DNA of 64,000 bases from Glutamicibacter sp002979865 (GCF_050030965.1 NZ_CP188297.1:2418001-2482000), one strand, 5' to 3'; numbered from the stretch's first letter, positions 1 through 8,754 are shown. The notes: generated by a model not told the origin, from the sequence alone. Made by a program: numbers and translations.

Positions 1-231
1 GCGATGAGTAGCATCGAGCCCCTGGGCCTGACCGCAGGAGCACGCACGATCATCGGCAGCTACATGGGTTCTGCTCTGCCGAAGAAGGATATTCCCTACT
101 ACGAGCAGCTCTGGCGCTCCGGCAAGCTCCCTGTGGAGAAACTCGTGGAAACCAGGCCGCTGGCCGAGGTCAACGACGCCCTGGATGCACTAGCCGAGGG
201 ACGGTCGGTGCGCCAAGTTCTGCTGCCCTGA
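1..231 (+). CDS. zinc-type alcohol dehydrogenase, C-terminal part (partial)
   Basis: Only the last 76 codons are in the window; the frame is open from base 1 and ends at TGA 229-231. The tail (GARTIIGSYMGSALPKKDIP, then PLAEVNDALDALAEGRSVRQ) resembles the C-terminus of class III zinc-dependent alcohol dehydrogenases, including mycothiol-dependent formaldehyde dehydrogenase types. The catalytic zinc ligands and the Rossmann glycine motif lie upstream, so substrate and activity cannot be judged. An internal ATG at base 4 is not the real start. The family call is fairly safe; the subfamily is a guess. Confidence 0.6.
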   Translation, partial: AMSSIEPLGLTAGARTIIGSYMGSALPKKDIPYYEQLWRSGKLPVEKLVETRPLAEVNDALDALAEGRSVRQVLLP

Positions 232-262
232 AATCAGGGCAGAAGGCCAGTAGGATTGGTGG
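228..262 (+). promoter_or_regulatory. probable leaderless promoter of the ROK regulator
   Basis: A -10 hexamer TAGGAT (251-256) lies six bases before the GTG start at 263. A weak -35 CTGAAA (228-233) is 17 bases upstream of it. There is no Shine-Dalgarno sequence, so transcription probably begins at or next to the GTG. Confidence 0.5.
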
Positions 263-1327
263 GTGACTGATTCCACTGCGGGGCCCCGTGCCCTGGCAAC
301 GCTGACTGACATCCGGGTATTCGATTACCTTTGCCAAGCCCCGGCGACCCGTACCCAGATCGCTGCGGATCTGGGGATCTCCAAGCCTACCGCATCGCAG
401 GCGATCTCGCGCCTGCAGGAGAACGGGCTGGCCTCGGCCATCGAGCGGGACAACGAGCCCAAGCGCGGCCGCGTTCCCGAGCACTATGCGCTGGACAGCG
501 GCTTCGGCCACCTGCTGGCACTGTGCCTGCAGGCAGAATTCCTGCAGGTCCGCGCCACCGACCTGGCCGGAAAGACGCTGGTGGACCGCTTCTACCCGCT
601 GACGGCGCAAACCACCGCCGCGCAGGTAGAGCAAATGGGAGCCCGCGAGATCTCCCGCGTGGCCGCTGAGCTCGGCTCCCCATTGCTGGCCGGGGCCGTG
701 AGCCAGTCAGCCCCGGTGCAGCGCGATGGCGGGCTGCGAGTCCTGGCCACCCCGATTTTCCCTTCCTCCGGGGCCAACCTTGCCGGCCAGTTCGCCGGCG
801 GGGTTCCGGTGCTGCTGGATAACGACGTGAATTGGATGGCCCTGGCAGAAGCCGGGGAGCTGGCCGGTTCCTTGATGATGATCTACATCGGTTCCGGCCT
901 GGGCGCAGGCCTGGTCATCGACGGTGCGCTGCACCGCGGCAAGCACGGCACCGCCGGCGAGCTGGAGACCCAGCTGGTAGGCACCGCGAACCTGCGCGAT
1001 GCGCTCGGCGAGGCCGGGATGTTCCAGACCCGCGTGCTCTGGGAAAAACTGGCCGATGAACGGAACTGGCCAGCCTTCCTGTCTCCGTTCGGCCGCGTCC
1101 TGGCCAACCTGATCGGCTTCGTTGATCCGCAGCGAGTGGTGGCGATCGGCCCGGGGCTCACCCCGCAATTGTGCTCGGCGCTGGAAAGCGAACTGAACAG
1201 CCTGCTGCCCAAACCGGTTCATGTTCAGCTTTCCACCTTGGGAACCGAGGCCGCGGCACGCGGCGCTTTGGCCGGCGCCAGGGAGCTGGCCTTGGCCAAC
1301 TTATGGGAAAACTACCGGGTACGTTGA
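263..1327 (+). CDS. ROK-family transcriptional regulator
   Basis: This 354-residue protein has an N-terminal winged helix-turn-helix (about residues 18-62, RTQIAADLGISKPTASQAIS) followed by a ROK sugar-kinase-like domain (about 85-345, with DNDVNWMALAE and IGSGLGAGLVIDGALHRG). The cysteine zinc motif usual in ROK proteins is missing: the stretch after GKHGTAGELE holds no cysteine. The N-terminal ATP phosphate loop is also degenerate, so this is more likely a sugar-sensing repressor than a kinase. It starts at GTG 263 just behind a -10 box. It sits directly upstream of polyphosphate glucokinase and probably regulates it or a sugar gene elsewhere. Its ligand is unknown. Confidence 0.8.
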   Translation: MTDSTAGPRALATLTDIRVFDYLCQAPATRTQIAADLGISKPTASQAISRLQENGLASAIERDNEPKRGRVPEHYALDSGFGHLLALCLQAEFLQVRATDLAGKTLVDRFYPLTAQTTAAQVEQMGAREISRVAAELGSPLLAGAVSQSAPVQRDGGLRVLATPIFPSSGANLAGQFAGGVPVLLDNDVNWMALAEAGELAGSLMMIYIGSGLGAGLVIDGALHRGKHGTAGELETQLVGTANLRDALGEAGMFQTRVLWEKLADERNWPAFLSPFGRVLANLIGFVDPQRVVAIGPGLTPQLCSALESELNSLLPKPVHVQLSTLGTEAAARGALAGARELALANLWENYRVR

Positions 1328-1351
1328 CCAAAGTGATCCAAGCTATATATT
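1324..1351 (+). promoter_or_regulatory. ppgK promoter
   Basis: A -35 TTGACC (1324-1329), a 16-base spacer and a -10 TATATT (1346-1351) lie in the A/T-rich gap, with the -35 overlapping the stop codon of the ROK gene. The expected start site near 1358 leaves a leader of about 40 bases with a GGGGAGA ribosome site before ATG 1398. Confidence 0.6.
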
Positions 1352-1397
1352 GTAAAGAGTCCTTAAAATTTTATTTGCTTCACCGGGGAGACCACTG

Positions 1398-2207
1398 ATG
1401 GCACCATCTGACGCATCGGCATCCATGTCGCAGTTCGCTGCCATCGGCCTTGATCTGGGCGGCTCGTCGATCAAGTACGGATTGGTTGGAACCGACGGCA
1501 AGCTTGTTGAGAGCACCTTCAGCAAGGCAGCTACCCCTGAGGGCGCGCATCCGGATGCTGTCGCCCAGGTGATGGCGGGCATCGTTGCCGACCTGCAGGA
1601 GCTCACCGGCGACGAGCTGGCAGGAATCCCCGCTGGCGTCACCGTGCCTGGCATCGTCATCGACGGCGTCGTGCACTCGGCGGCCAATATCGACAAGGCC
1701 TGGATCGGCTTGGACGTCACCGCCACCTTCAGCGCGATCCTGGGCCGCGACGTCTTTGTGCTCAACGACGCGGATGCCGCCGGCGTGGCCGAGGTCTACG
1801 CGGGTGCCGGAGCCGAACATGGCAAGCCGGTCAAGGGCAGCACCTTGCTGCTGACCCTGGGCACGGGCATCGGCTCGGCCTTCTTCCGCGACGGCGTGCT
1901 CTTCCCGAATGTCGAATTCGGCCACCTCGAAATCGACGGATTCAATGCCGAGAGCAAGGCTGCCGCGCGAGTCATGCACGAGGAAAACCTCAGCTGGGAG
2001 CAGTACATCGCCCGCCTGCAACGCTACCTGTCCCACGTGGAATTCCTGTGCAGCCCGGATTTGATCATCATCGGCGGAGCGATCTCCGAAGACCACGAAA
2101 AGTTCCTGCCGCAGCTGGAACTGCGAGCCAAGATCGTGCCTGCCCAATTCAACAACGCCGCCGGGGTACTGGGCGCTGCGCACCGCGCGCTGAAACCCGG
2201 CAACTAG
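1398..2207 (+). CDS. ppgK: polyphosphate glucokinase
   Basis: This 269-residue cytoplasmic ROK-fold kinase phosphorylates glucose with inorganic polyphosphate (and usually ATP) to glucose 6-phosphate; it is typical of actinobacteria. Visible motifs are the first phosphate-binding loop (LDLGGSSIKYGLV, about 18-30), LNDADAAGVAEV (about 121-132) and the second phosphate loop LTLGTGIGSAFF followed by EFGHLEI. The length fits the family. GGGGAGA precedes ATG 1398; an internal ATG at 1425 is a possible alternative start. The HAD phosphatase gene follows after six bases, so the two form an operon. Some Arthrobacter homologues also accept mannose, which cannot be told here. Confidence 0.93.
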   Translation: MAPSDASASMSQFAAIGLDLGGSSIKYGLVGTDGKLVESTFSKAATPEGAHPDAVAQVMAGIVADLQELTGDELAGIPAGVTVPGIVIDGVVHSAANIDKAWIGLDVTATFSAILGRDVFVLNDADAAGVAEVYAGAGAEHGKPVKGSTLLLTLGTGIGSAFFRDGVLFPNVEFGHLEIDGFNAESKAAARVMHEENLSWEQYIARLQRYLSHVEFLCSPDLIIIGGAISEDHEKFLPQLELRAKIVPAQFNNAAGVLGAAHRALKPGN

Positions 2208-2213
2208 GAACCT

Positions 2214-3029
2214 ATGCATACGATTGACCCGAAGGCCCAGATCAAGCTCGTCGCCGTTGACATGGACGGCACTTTCCTGGACGGCGAAGGCAAGATCCCC
2301 GAGGCATCGTGGGCTGTGATCGACAAGCTCCAGGCCCGCGGCATCAAGTTCGTGCCAGCTTCCGGGCGCCAGTTCGCGACCCTGCGCGAGCAGTTCGCCC
2401 CCTTGGGGGAGATCGCGATCATTGCCGAGAACGGGACCGTCGTGATGCACGGCGAGAACGAGATCTACTCCAACATCATCGACCCGCCATCGGTAGCCGC
2501 CGTCATCCAGGCCGTGCGCGGGCAAGCGGCGCTGGATGCCGGATTGGTGCTGTGCGGACGCCGCACCGCCTATGTGGAGCGCGCCGATGAGCAGTTCGCC
2601 AACGCCGTGGCCCCGTACTACCGCGCCGTGCAGGTGGTTGAAGACCTGGCCCAGGTCGAGGACGAGATCATCAAGATGGCCGTCAACGTCGGCACCGGCG
2701 CCGTGCAGGAAATGGCGGCAGCGCTGCAGGTGCCGCTGCAGGTGGTGATCTCCGGCAGCCACTGGGTGGATGCCATGAACCATGGCGTGCACAAGGGACT
2801 GGCCCTGGCAGCCTTGCAGGACAAGCTGGGAATCAGCGCGGATGAAACGGCAGTTTTCGGCGACTACCCCAATGATCTGGAAATGATCAAGGCCGCCACC
2901 TACTCCTTCGCCATGGCCAATGCGCATCCGGTGGTGGCAGAAGCCGCGAACTTCACCGCGCCTTCCAACCTCGAGCACGGTGTGCTGCAGGTGCTCGGCG
3001 CCTACCTCGATGGGCGTACCCGGCTCTAG
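2214..3029 (+). CDS. Cof-type HAD-IIB family phosphatase
   Basis: A 271-residue haloacid-dehalogenase-superfamily hydrolase of the Cof/YidA type. Motif I is DMDGTFLD (about 17-24), with the Asp nucleophile and the general acid two residues on; motif IV is FGDYPNDLEM (about 217-226), the Mg-binding acids. The long cap between them is the C2 type. Family members dephosphorylate sugar phosphates and other small phosphates; the substrate here is unknown. AGGAACCT directly precedes ATG 2214, six bases after ppgK, so it is co-transcribed and may balance sugar-phosphate pools made by PpgK. A bidirectional hairpin follows. Confidence 0.85.
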   Translation: MHTIDPKAQIKLVAVDMDGTFLDGEGKIPEASWAVIDKLQARGIKFVPASGRQFATLREQFAPLGEIAIIAENGTVVMHGENEIYSNIIDPPSVAAVIQAVRGQAALDAGLVLCGRRTAYVERADEQFANAVAPYYRAVQVVEDLAQVEDEIIKMAVNVGTGAVQEMAAALQVPLQVVISGSHWVDAMNHGVHKGLALAALQDKLGISADETAVFGDYPNDLEMIKAATYSFAMANAHPVVAEAANFTAPSNLEHGVLQVLGAYLDGRTRL

Positions 3030-3051
3030 CCAAACCGGCAAGAACATTCCG

Positions 3052-3090
3052 AAGGCCCGGGCGGAAGGAGTGTTCCTCCACCCGGGCCTT
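3052..3090. terminator. bidirectional hairpin terminator between convergent genes
   Basis: Perfect 10-base arms AAGGCCCGGG (3052-3061) and CCCGGGCCTT (3081-3090), with a smaller inner GGAG/CTCC stem, lie between the HAD gene (+) and the amidohydrolase (-). There is no clear U-tract on either strand. Confidence 0.65.
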
Positions 3091-3133
3091 GGCATGCCGC
3101 CGGCGGCGCGATCGACTTGGGAACCGGAGTCCG

Positions 3134-4360
3134 CTACCTGGCCAGGTAATGCCCCAGGCCCGCCAGCGCGGCGCGAACCCCTGTTGCCAGGGAAAGCTCG
3201 TAATCAGGCAGGAAATACGGCGAGTGGTTCACCGGTGGCGCCTCGTCACGGGGCAGGAACCCGCCGAAGAACCAGTAGACGTACGGCACCGAAATCTCAT
3301 CTCCCAGAGCCCCGAAATCCTCGGATCCCATGGCAGCGGGCAGGTCGACAACTTTGCCTTCCCCGAGTTCCCGGCTCAAAGCCTCCTTGACCTGCTCGGT
3401 GTGGCCCGGATCATTGTGCAGCTTGGGGAAGGAATTCAGCGTTTCGATCTCAGGTGCCGGAGCATTCGACGCGGCGGCTTCGGCGCTCACTATGCGTGAG
3501 ACCCCATCCAGGATTTGGGTGCGGGTCTGCTCATCGAAGGTCCTGATGTTCAAGGTGAATTCGGCGCGATCCGGGATGATGTTCTCCTTCAACCCGGCGT
3601 GGAACGAGCCGCAGGTGAGCACCGCAGGAGTCTGAGGGTGCAATTCCCGCGAAACCAGGCTCTGCAGGCGCGTGATCGTGTGCGCGCCCTGGACGATCGG
3701 GTCGATGGAGTCTTGCGGCTGTGAGCCGTGGGACTGCTTGCCGTGCAGCGTCACCTTCAGCGAATCAGCCATTGCCATGGCGGGGCCGCTGGTCAGGCCC
3801 ACCGAGCCCGCGGCGAAAGGAAAGACATGCTGGCCGAGGATGACCGAGGGTACCGGGGCCTTGTCCCACAGTCCGTCTTCGAGCATGGCCCTGGCACCAG
3901 CGCTGGTTTCCTCGCCGGGCTGGAAAATCCACACGATGGTTCCGTTCCACGCCCCCGTCTGCTCGGCGAGCCGGGCAGCGGCGGTCAGCGCCGCGGTGAC
4001 ATGGGTGTCGTGACCGCATCCGTGCATGACCGGGACGTCAGTGCCATCGGCCAGCTGGCCGCGAGCTTCCGAAGCATAACTGGCTCCGGTATCTTCCGCG
4101 ATGGGCAGGCCATCGGTATCGGCGCGGAACCCTACCACAGGCCCCTCGCCATTGCGTTGGATGCCGACGACGCCGGTACCGCCGCAGACGAAGTTCTCGA
4201 TTCCCATGGTGTCGAGTTGCTTGCCGATATAAGCGGCGGTCGCGCGTTCCTGCATTGACAGTTCGGGATTGGCATGCAGGTGGCGATACATTTCGTGCAT
4301 AAGCTCGGCTTGCTCGCCAGTCAGGACGGTTTGCAATGCGCCAGCGGGTTGGGTATTCAA
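3134..4360 (-). CDS. M20D-family amidohydrolase
   Basis: A metal-dependent amidohydrolase of 408 residues in the hippurate hydrolase / N-acyl-amino-acid amidohydrolase / aminobenzoyl-glutamate group. Motifs: GFRADTDGLPI, the metal-binding MHGCGHDTH, FQPGEE, and MGSEDFG near the C-terminus. It should hydrolyse an amide bond of a small N-acylated compound in the cytosol. The start is taken as TTG 4360 because AAAGGAG sits five bases before it; an ATG further upstream would run through the end of the preceding gene. It is the last gene of an operon with two membrane proteins (10-base gap), which suggests it acts on an imported amide. The substrate is unknown. Confidence 0.85.
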   Translation of the reverse strand: MNTQPAGALQTVLTGEQAELMHEMYRHLHANPELSMQERATAAYIGKQLDTMGIENFVCGGTGVVGIQRNGEGPVVGFRADTDGLPIAEDTGASYASEARGQLADGTDVPVMHGCGHDTHVTAALTAAARLAEQTGAWNGTIVWIFQPGEETSAGARAMLEDGLWDKAPVPSVILGQHVFPFAAGSVGLTSGPAMAMADSLKVTLHGKQSHGSQPQDSIDPIVQGAHTITRLQSLVSRELHPQTPAVLTCGSFHAGLKENIIPDRAEFTLNIRTFDEQTRTQILDGVSRIVSAEAAASNAPAPEIETLNSFPKLHNDPGHTEQVKEALSRELGEGKVVDLPAAMGSEDFGALGDEISVPYVYWFFGGFLPRDEAPPVNHSPYFLPDYELSLATGVRAALAGLGHYLAR

Positions 4361-4370
4361 AGTGACTCCT

Positions 4371-5090
4371 TTAGTCAGCAACGGGCGTGTGGACTGCTTT
4401 GCGATCGCGCACGATCCACGAAACGATGATGGAGAAGAGCACAACCAGGGCTGTGCCGAACAGGGCCAAGGATGGAACCAGCGGGATGACCACGAAATAC
4501 ATGGTCAGCGACAGCACGATGGCAACTATGGTCGGGCGAACCTGCTTCATGGCGACGATGGCCTGGACAAGTACCGCTCCCATCAGGGAGGGCAAGATGT
4601 AGATTCGGGCTACCTCGATCATGTCGTTTGGAATGATCGAGACCAGCCAGGACCCGAAGATCCCCACGAAGACCAGCAGGCTGGTCAGGTGGACGGTGGC
4701 CGCGCCGCCGATGGCCATCACCGAGGCCAGATCGCCGCGCCTGGTGCCGGGCTTGGCATTGATCGCGGACTGGGCCACGATGGCGGCAGGCAGCAGCTTG
4801 TTGGAGATATTGCCGATCATGAAGGCCTGGTACATAGCTGCCGAACCCAGGATCGGGAAATAAGTCAGTGGTTCGACAAACCAGAAAATTCCGAAGGTGG
4901 CCGCAACGGCGGCGAAGGCGACCCAGATCATCGAAGGGCTGATGTCGAGGTCCGTGAAGAATACGAGGTAGATCGGGCCGAGCAGCGAGAGGATCAAGCC
5001 GGCTGTCATGGTCAGTGAACCGTAGCGTGTGGTCTGCTGCTCGAAGCGGGCCATCGAGGCGTCCGCAGTGGTCATTGCTGGTGAGCTCAT
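4371..5090 (-). CDS. polytopic membrane protein, partner of the DUF5058-like protein
   Basis: This 239-residue protein has about six or seven hydrophobic segments, starting near residue 25 (YGSLTMTAGLILSLLGPIYL) and ending in a short basic tail (IVRDRKAVHTPVAD). A glycine/asparagine-rich turn (IGNISNKLLPAAIVAQSAIN, about 92-111) may be functional. It follows the DUF5058-like gene by 22 bases and precedes the amidohydrolase, so the two membrane proteins probably form one transporter for the amidohydrolase substrate. I do not recognise a named family with certainty. AAAGGA lies about nine bases before ATG 5090. Confidence 0.6.
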   Translation of the reverse strand: MSSPAMTTADASMARFEQQTTRYGSLTMTAGLILSLLGPIYLVFFTDLDISPSMIWVAFAAVAATFGIFWFVEPLTYFPILGSAAMYQAFMIGNISNKLLPAAIVAQSAINAKPGTRRGDLASVMAIGGAATVHLTSLLVFVGIFGSWLVSIIPNDMIEVARIYILPSLMGAVLVQAIVAMKQVRPTIVAIVLSLTMYFVVIPLVPSLALFGTALVVLFSIIVSWIVRDRKAVHTPVAD

Positions 5091-5112
5091 GGGTTCTGTC
5101 CTTTCTAATTCG

Positions 5113-5853
5113 CTATGCGGTGTGCATCAGGTAGCCGGCGGTGATCGAGATCAGGATCGCGAATCCCAAGGCCCATTCCTTGAGCCATTTGGCTTGGAGC
5201 ACTTTGGCCAAGAAGAGGAACAAAGCCATGGAGGCTGCCGAGATCAGCACCAGCGTCATGTGGATGCTGGACTTGGGAATTTCGGCGATGGTCAGCATGC
5301 TGAACGCTCCGAGCAGGGCTGCGGTGGGGATCAGGGCCATGGCCGCTGGGTTGCGCTTGGCCAAGGACTTGCCGCCGCGTTTCAAGACCGGGGTCAGCAG
5401 CAAGGTGCAGAGCATCCACATGCCTCCCGATAGGCTCATGGCCATGAAGGCCACGGCGAAAACTTGTTGGGTGTAGGTATCCCCGCCGAGCATCGAGCCC
5501 ATGGATTGGGCTGCCAAGTTGGCGCTGGCCGTTTCCGTGGAGGCCGAGCCGATCAGCCCGATGCGGACAAGAACGGCTGGCGTTCCGAACAGAGCCAGTA
5601 ATGCGATGGCGACCAGCACCACCGAGAGGGATGGCCCGATCGAGGCGACGGCACCGGCACGGAAGGCTTCCTTGACTTCGCGGACGGGCATATCGACATG
5701 GGGTGCTGCGGCCTTGGCAGCACGGACATAGAGAATGGTCTGGACGAAGATCACGGCGAAGACGCCCAGAGCGCAGAACCACAGGAAAGGGCTGTTGGCG
5801 ACGGCCCAGATGTCAGTTGAAACTGGATCGCCGGCTGCAAGGGGGAAATGCAT
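5113..5853 (-). CDS. DUF5058-like membrane protein, probable permease subunit
   Basis: A 246-residue protein with about six membrane segments: an N-terminal anchor (SPFLWFCALGVFAVIFVQTI), a conserved-looking core (FRAGAVASIGPSLSVVLVAI, then FGTPAVLVRIGLIGSASTE), and a C-terminal pair. From memory this matches the DUF5058 family, whose members sit next to a second small membrane protein and an M20 amidohydrolase, as here; I could not check this. ATG 5853 is chosen over ATG 5880 because AAGGAG is five bases before it. It is first in its operon and diverges from the amidase operon at 6077. Confidence 0.6.
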   Translation of the reverse strand: MHFPLAAGDPVSTDIWAVANSPFLWFCALGVFAVIFVQTILYVRAAKAAAPHVDMPVREVKEAFRAGAVASIGPSLSVVLVAIALLALFGTPAVLVRIGLIGSASTETASANLAAQSMGSMLGGDTYTQQVFAVAFMAMSLSGGMWMLCTLLLTPVLKRGGKSLAKRNPAAMALIPTAALLGAFSMLTIAEIPKSSIHMTLVLISAASMALFLFLAKVLQAKWLKEWALGFAILISITAGYLMHTA

Positions 5854-5908
5854 CGGAACTCCTTCGATATTCACCAGCATGATGTGATGCCGGTCTCATT
5901 GAATTCAA

Positions 5909-5986
5909 GGTTCCTCCTATTGGAGGCCTTCGGCAAGGAATGTCGGAATTAGCCATATTTATGGCGAGATCCCCCAAAATGGCGAG
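5909..5986. promoter_or_regulatory. repeat-rich divergent control region
   Basis: The 223-base gap between the two divergent operons holds a palindrome TTGAATTCAA (5909-5918), a small hairpin CCTCC-TATT-GGAGG (5923-5936), an inverted repeat CCATATTTATGG (5953-5964), and a direct repeat ATGGCGAG at 5961-5968 and 5979-5986. These are candidate binding sites for a shared regulator, perhaps the tandem AsnC-type protein at 10329. No clear -35/-10 pair was found. Confidence 0.35.
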
Positions 5987-6076
5987 TTTTCTTGAGGAGT
6001 ATTCCATTTGCGGTCAACGTAGACGGAAGATTGTGACACATATCGCAATGCAGTCATCCTTTAGAAAGGCACGGCC

Positions 6077-7531
6077 ATGAACGAGATCCAGCAATTGAGC
6101 GCCACGGAGCTCACGGCAAAGATCCGCAACCGCGAGTTGTCGGCGCGTGAGGCCTTGGAGAGCCATATCCAGGCAATCGATGAAGTTAACGCCCAAATCA
6201 ACGCCGTGGTCATCACGGATTTCGAACGCGCGCGAATTCTCGCTGCTAAGGCCGATGAAGCCACGGCGGGAAACGAGCCGACTGGAGTGCTCCACGGTCT
6301 GCCGATGACGCACAAGGACACGTTCAACACCGCCGGCTTGCTGTCCACCCAGGGGTCGCTGGCATTAAAGGACAACGTCCCAGAGCAGGACGACTTGCAG
6401 ATCGCCCGACTGGCAGCAGCAGGCGCGATCAGGACGGGGAAGACCAATGTCCCGGAATTCGGAGCCGGATCGCATACCTTCAATGAATTGTTCGGCACCA
6501 CGACGAATCCCTATGCGGTGGATCGATCGGCAGGAGGCTCCTCAGGCGGCGTAGCCGCCGCGGTCGCCGCTAGGATCCAGCCGCTCGGTGACGGCTCAGA
6601 CATGGGCGGTTCGCTGCGCATTCCGGCCAGTTTCTGCAATGTCATTGGTTTCCGGCCCTCCTACGGGGTCATCCCGCTGGAGGCGGAATCCAATGCCTAC
6701 TCCTGGCTGGCCCGTTCGGGACCGATCGCACGCACAGTGGAGGATATCGCGCTGTTCATGCGAGCCAGCGCAGGTGACGACAGGCTTCCGACCCCGAACA
6801 AGCTCTCAGCCAGCGATTTCGGCACTCCCGAACCAGAATTGCGCGGAGTCCGCATCGGCTATAGCTTCGATTTCGGGATCGGTGTTCCGATCGAGCGCGA
6901 GGTCGTAGAGGTATTGCATCGCCAACTCTCGGTTTTCGAGGCCGCTGGCGCAATTGTCGAAGAGGCGTGCATTGACTTTACCGATGCCGACGAAGTCTTC
7001 GGCAACACCAGGGCCTTCGATTTCGCCACTAATCTTGGCGGACTAGTGCGGAGCCACGGCTCGCTGATCAAGCCCGAGGTCCTCTGGAATGTCAAGAAGG
7101 GGACGGACCTCGACGGAGAAGCCATGATTTCGACGATGGCGGCCCGAACCCGGCTGGAACGAGCAGTTCAGCGCTACTTCTCGCGCTACGATCTGTTCCT
7201 CTCCCCGGCAACCCAGGTCTTGCCCTTCGACGCAGCGCAGCGCTGGCCTGAGCAAATCGCTGGAACCCGCGCCGAGACCTATCTGGACTGGATGCGATCT
7301 GCCTGCCTGCTCTCGGCCACGAGCCTGCCGGTCATCGCCATGCCAGGAGGCTTCACCGAGTCCGGGCTTCCGGTGGGATGGCAGCTGGCGGCGAATCACT
7401 ACAAGGACGCCCAGCTGCTCAATTGGGCTGCCGGCTACGAGGAGCAGAACCGCTTCGCGGACGTGATGCCGGTTCTGGCCACTGATCCGCAGTCGGTGGC
7501 CGTCAATGCAGTCAAGACCGCCAGCGCCTGA
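6077..7531 (+). CDS. amidase (amidase-signature family)
   Basis: A 484-residue amidase-signature hydrolase. The Ser-cisSer-Lys triad is visible: Lys80 (GLPMTHKDTFNTAG), the cis-Ser at about 155 (SAGGSSGGVAAAVAA) and nucleophile Ser179 (GSDMGGSLRIPA). It should release ammonia or an amine from an amide and leave a carboxylate. The length is normal. It is first in an operon with a CoA-transferase, a carboxyltransferase and a regulator, so the acid it makes is probably turned into a CoA thioester. GatA of the transamidosome is unlikely, given the context and the absence of gatB/gatC. The substrate is unknown. Confidence 0.88.
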   Translation: MNEIQQLSATELTAKIRNRELSAREALESHIQAIDEVNAQINAVVITDFERARILAAKADEATAGNEPTGVLHGLPMTHKDTFNTAGLLSTQGSLALKDNVPEQDDLQIARLAAAGAIRTGKTNVPEFGAGSHTFNELFGTTTNPYAVDRSAGGSSGGVAAAVAARIQPLGDGSDMGGSLRIPASFCNVIGFRPSYGVIPLEAESNAYSWLARSGPIARTVEDIALFMRASAGDDRLPTPNKLSASDFGTPEPELRGVRIGYSFDFGIGVPIEREVVEVLHRQLSVFEAAGAIVEEACIDFTDADEVFGNTRAFDFATNLGGLVRSHGSLIKPEVLWNVKKGTDLDGEAMISTMAARTRLERAVQRYFSRYDLFLSPATQVLPFDAAQRWPEQIAGTRAETYLDWMRSACLLSATSLPVIAMPGGFTESGLPVGWQLAANHYKDAQLLNWAAGYEEQNRFADVMPVLATDPQSVAVNAVKTASA

Positions 7532-7555
7532 TACCGGAATTCTAGAGAGGCAAAT

Positions 7556-8752
7556 ATGAACAAGGAACAGCACAGCACCGGACCGCTGTCCGGGTACACC
7601 GTCATCGACTTGTCGCGGGCCTTGGCTGGACCGCATGCCACGATGATGCTTGGCGATCTGGGAGCCCGAGTAATCAAGGTGGAAAATATCCAGGGCGGCG
7701 ATGACACCCGAGGCTGGGGTCCGCCCTTCGTCGGGCCGGAGGAGGACCGCCAATCGACCTATTTCCTCTCGTGCAACCGCAACAAGGAATCCATTGCCCT
7801 GGATCTGAAGAGCCCCGACGGAATCCAGACCCTGCGCAGCCTGCTGACGCAGGCCGATGTCCTGGTAGAGAATTTCCGCCCCGGAGTGCTGGACCGGCTC
7901 GGCTTCGACGATGCAGCCCTGCAGATGATTAACGGAAAGCTCGTGACCCTCTCGATTTCCGGCTTCGGCCATGACGGCCCTGAAGCCTGGCGCAGCGGAT
8001 ACGACCAGATTCTGCAGGGCGAGGCCGGGCTGATGTCGCTGACCGGTTCCGGACCGGAGGACCCGCAGAAAGTCGGCGTTCCCATCGGAGACCTGCTGGC
8101 CGGGATGTATGGATCCTACGGCGTGCTGGCGGCCCTGCTGGAACGCGAGCGCACGGGCAGAGGCCAGCATGTGCGCACCTCGCTGCTCGCATCGATCATC
8201 GGAGTGCATGCCTTTCAGGGCACCCGCAGCACGGTTGCAGGACAGGTTCCGCGCGCCCAGGGCAACCACCATCCATCCATCGCGCCCTATGGACTGTTCC
8301 GCAGCGCCGATGGCTTTGTGCAAATTAGCGTGGGCAGCCCGAAGCTCTGGGATTCACTGGTGGCGGCATTCCAGCTGCCAACCGAGGGGTTCGAAACCAA
8401 TGAGCATCGCGTCGAACGGCGTGACGAGCTCATCGAAGCCATCGAAGAAAAGTTCAAGCGCCACGGTACCAGCCAGCTGCTGGAAATGCTCGGTGAAGCC
8501 GGCGTCCCTGCCGGCATCGTCAGAACCCTGGATGAGGTGTACGAATGGGACCAGGTGCGCTCGCAAGGCCTGGCATTGAATGTCCAGCACCCGTTGCTAG
8601 GGGAGCTGACTCTCCCAGGCGCGCCGCTGCGGTTCTTCGAGGGCGGCAAGGAAGTCACCCGGACCGGGCACTCCGCTCCGCCACTGCTGAACCATGACGA
8701 GCAGCGGATCCGGGAATGGCTCAAGACCCGCGCGCAGCAGGCGGTGCGTTGA
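7556..8752 (+). CDS. class III (CaiB/BaiF) CoA-transferase
   Basis: A 398-residue family III CoA-transferase. Features include the N-terminal GYTVIDLSRALAGPHATMMLGDLG, VENFRPGVLDRLG and the catalytic Asp179 in VPIGDLLAGMYGSYG. Such enzymes move CoA from a donor thioester to a carboxylic acid through an enzyme-bound mixed anhydride. In this operon the acceptor is probably the acid released by the upstream amidase. It begins 24 bases after the amidase and its stop lies within three bases of the start of the carboxyltransferase, so expression is coupled. Donor and acceptor cannot be read from the sequence. Confidence 0.9.
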   Translation: MNKEQHSTGPLSGYTVIDLSRALAGPHATMMLGDLGARVIKVENIQGGDDTRGWGPPFVGPEEDRQSTYFLSCNRNKESIALDLKSPDGIQTLRSLLTQADVLVENFRPGVLDRLGFDDAALQMINGKLVTLSISGFGHDGPEAWRSGYDQILQGEAGLMSLTGSGPEDPQKVGVPIGDLLAGMYGSYGVLAALLERERTGRGQHVRTSLLASIIGVHAFQGTRSTVAGQVPRAQGNHHPSIAPYGLFRSADGFVQISVGSPKLWDSLVAAFQLPTEGFETNEHRVERRDELIEAIEEKFKRHGTSQLLEMLGEAGVPAGIVRTLDEVYEWDQVRSQGLALNVQHPLLGELTLPGAPLRFFEGGKEVTRTGHSAPPLLNHDEQRIREWLKTRAQQAVR

Positions 8753-8754
8753 GT

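Noticed and set aside
1380..3095. A 571-codon minus-strand frame opposite ppgK and the HAD gene
   Set aside because: Shadow of two well-supported genes; composition is typical of antisense frames in high-GC DNA.
4269..5018. A 249-codon plus-strand frame across the membrane-protein gene
   Set aside because: It consists of His/Gln/Asp/Gly-rich sequence from the reverse of hydrophobic codons; not a protein family.
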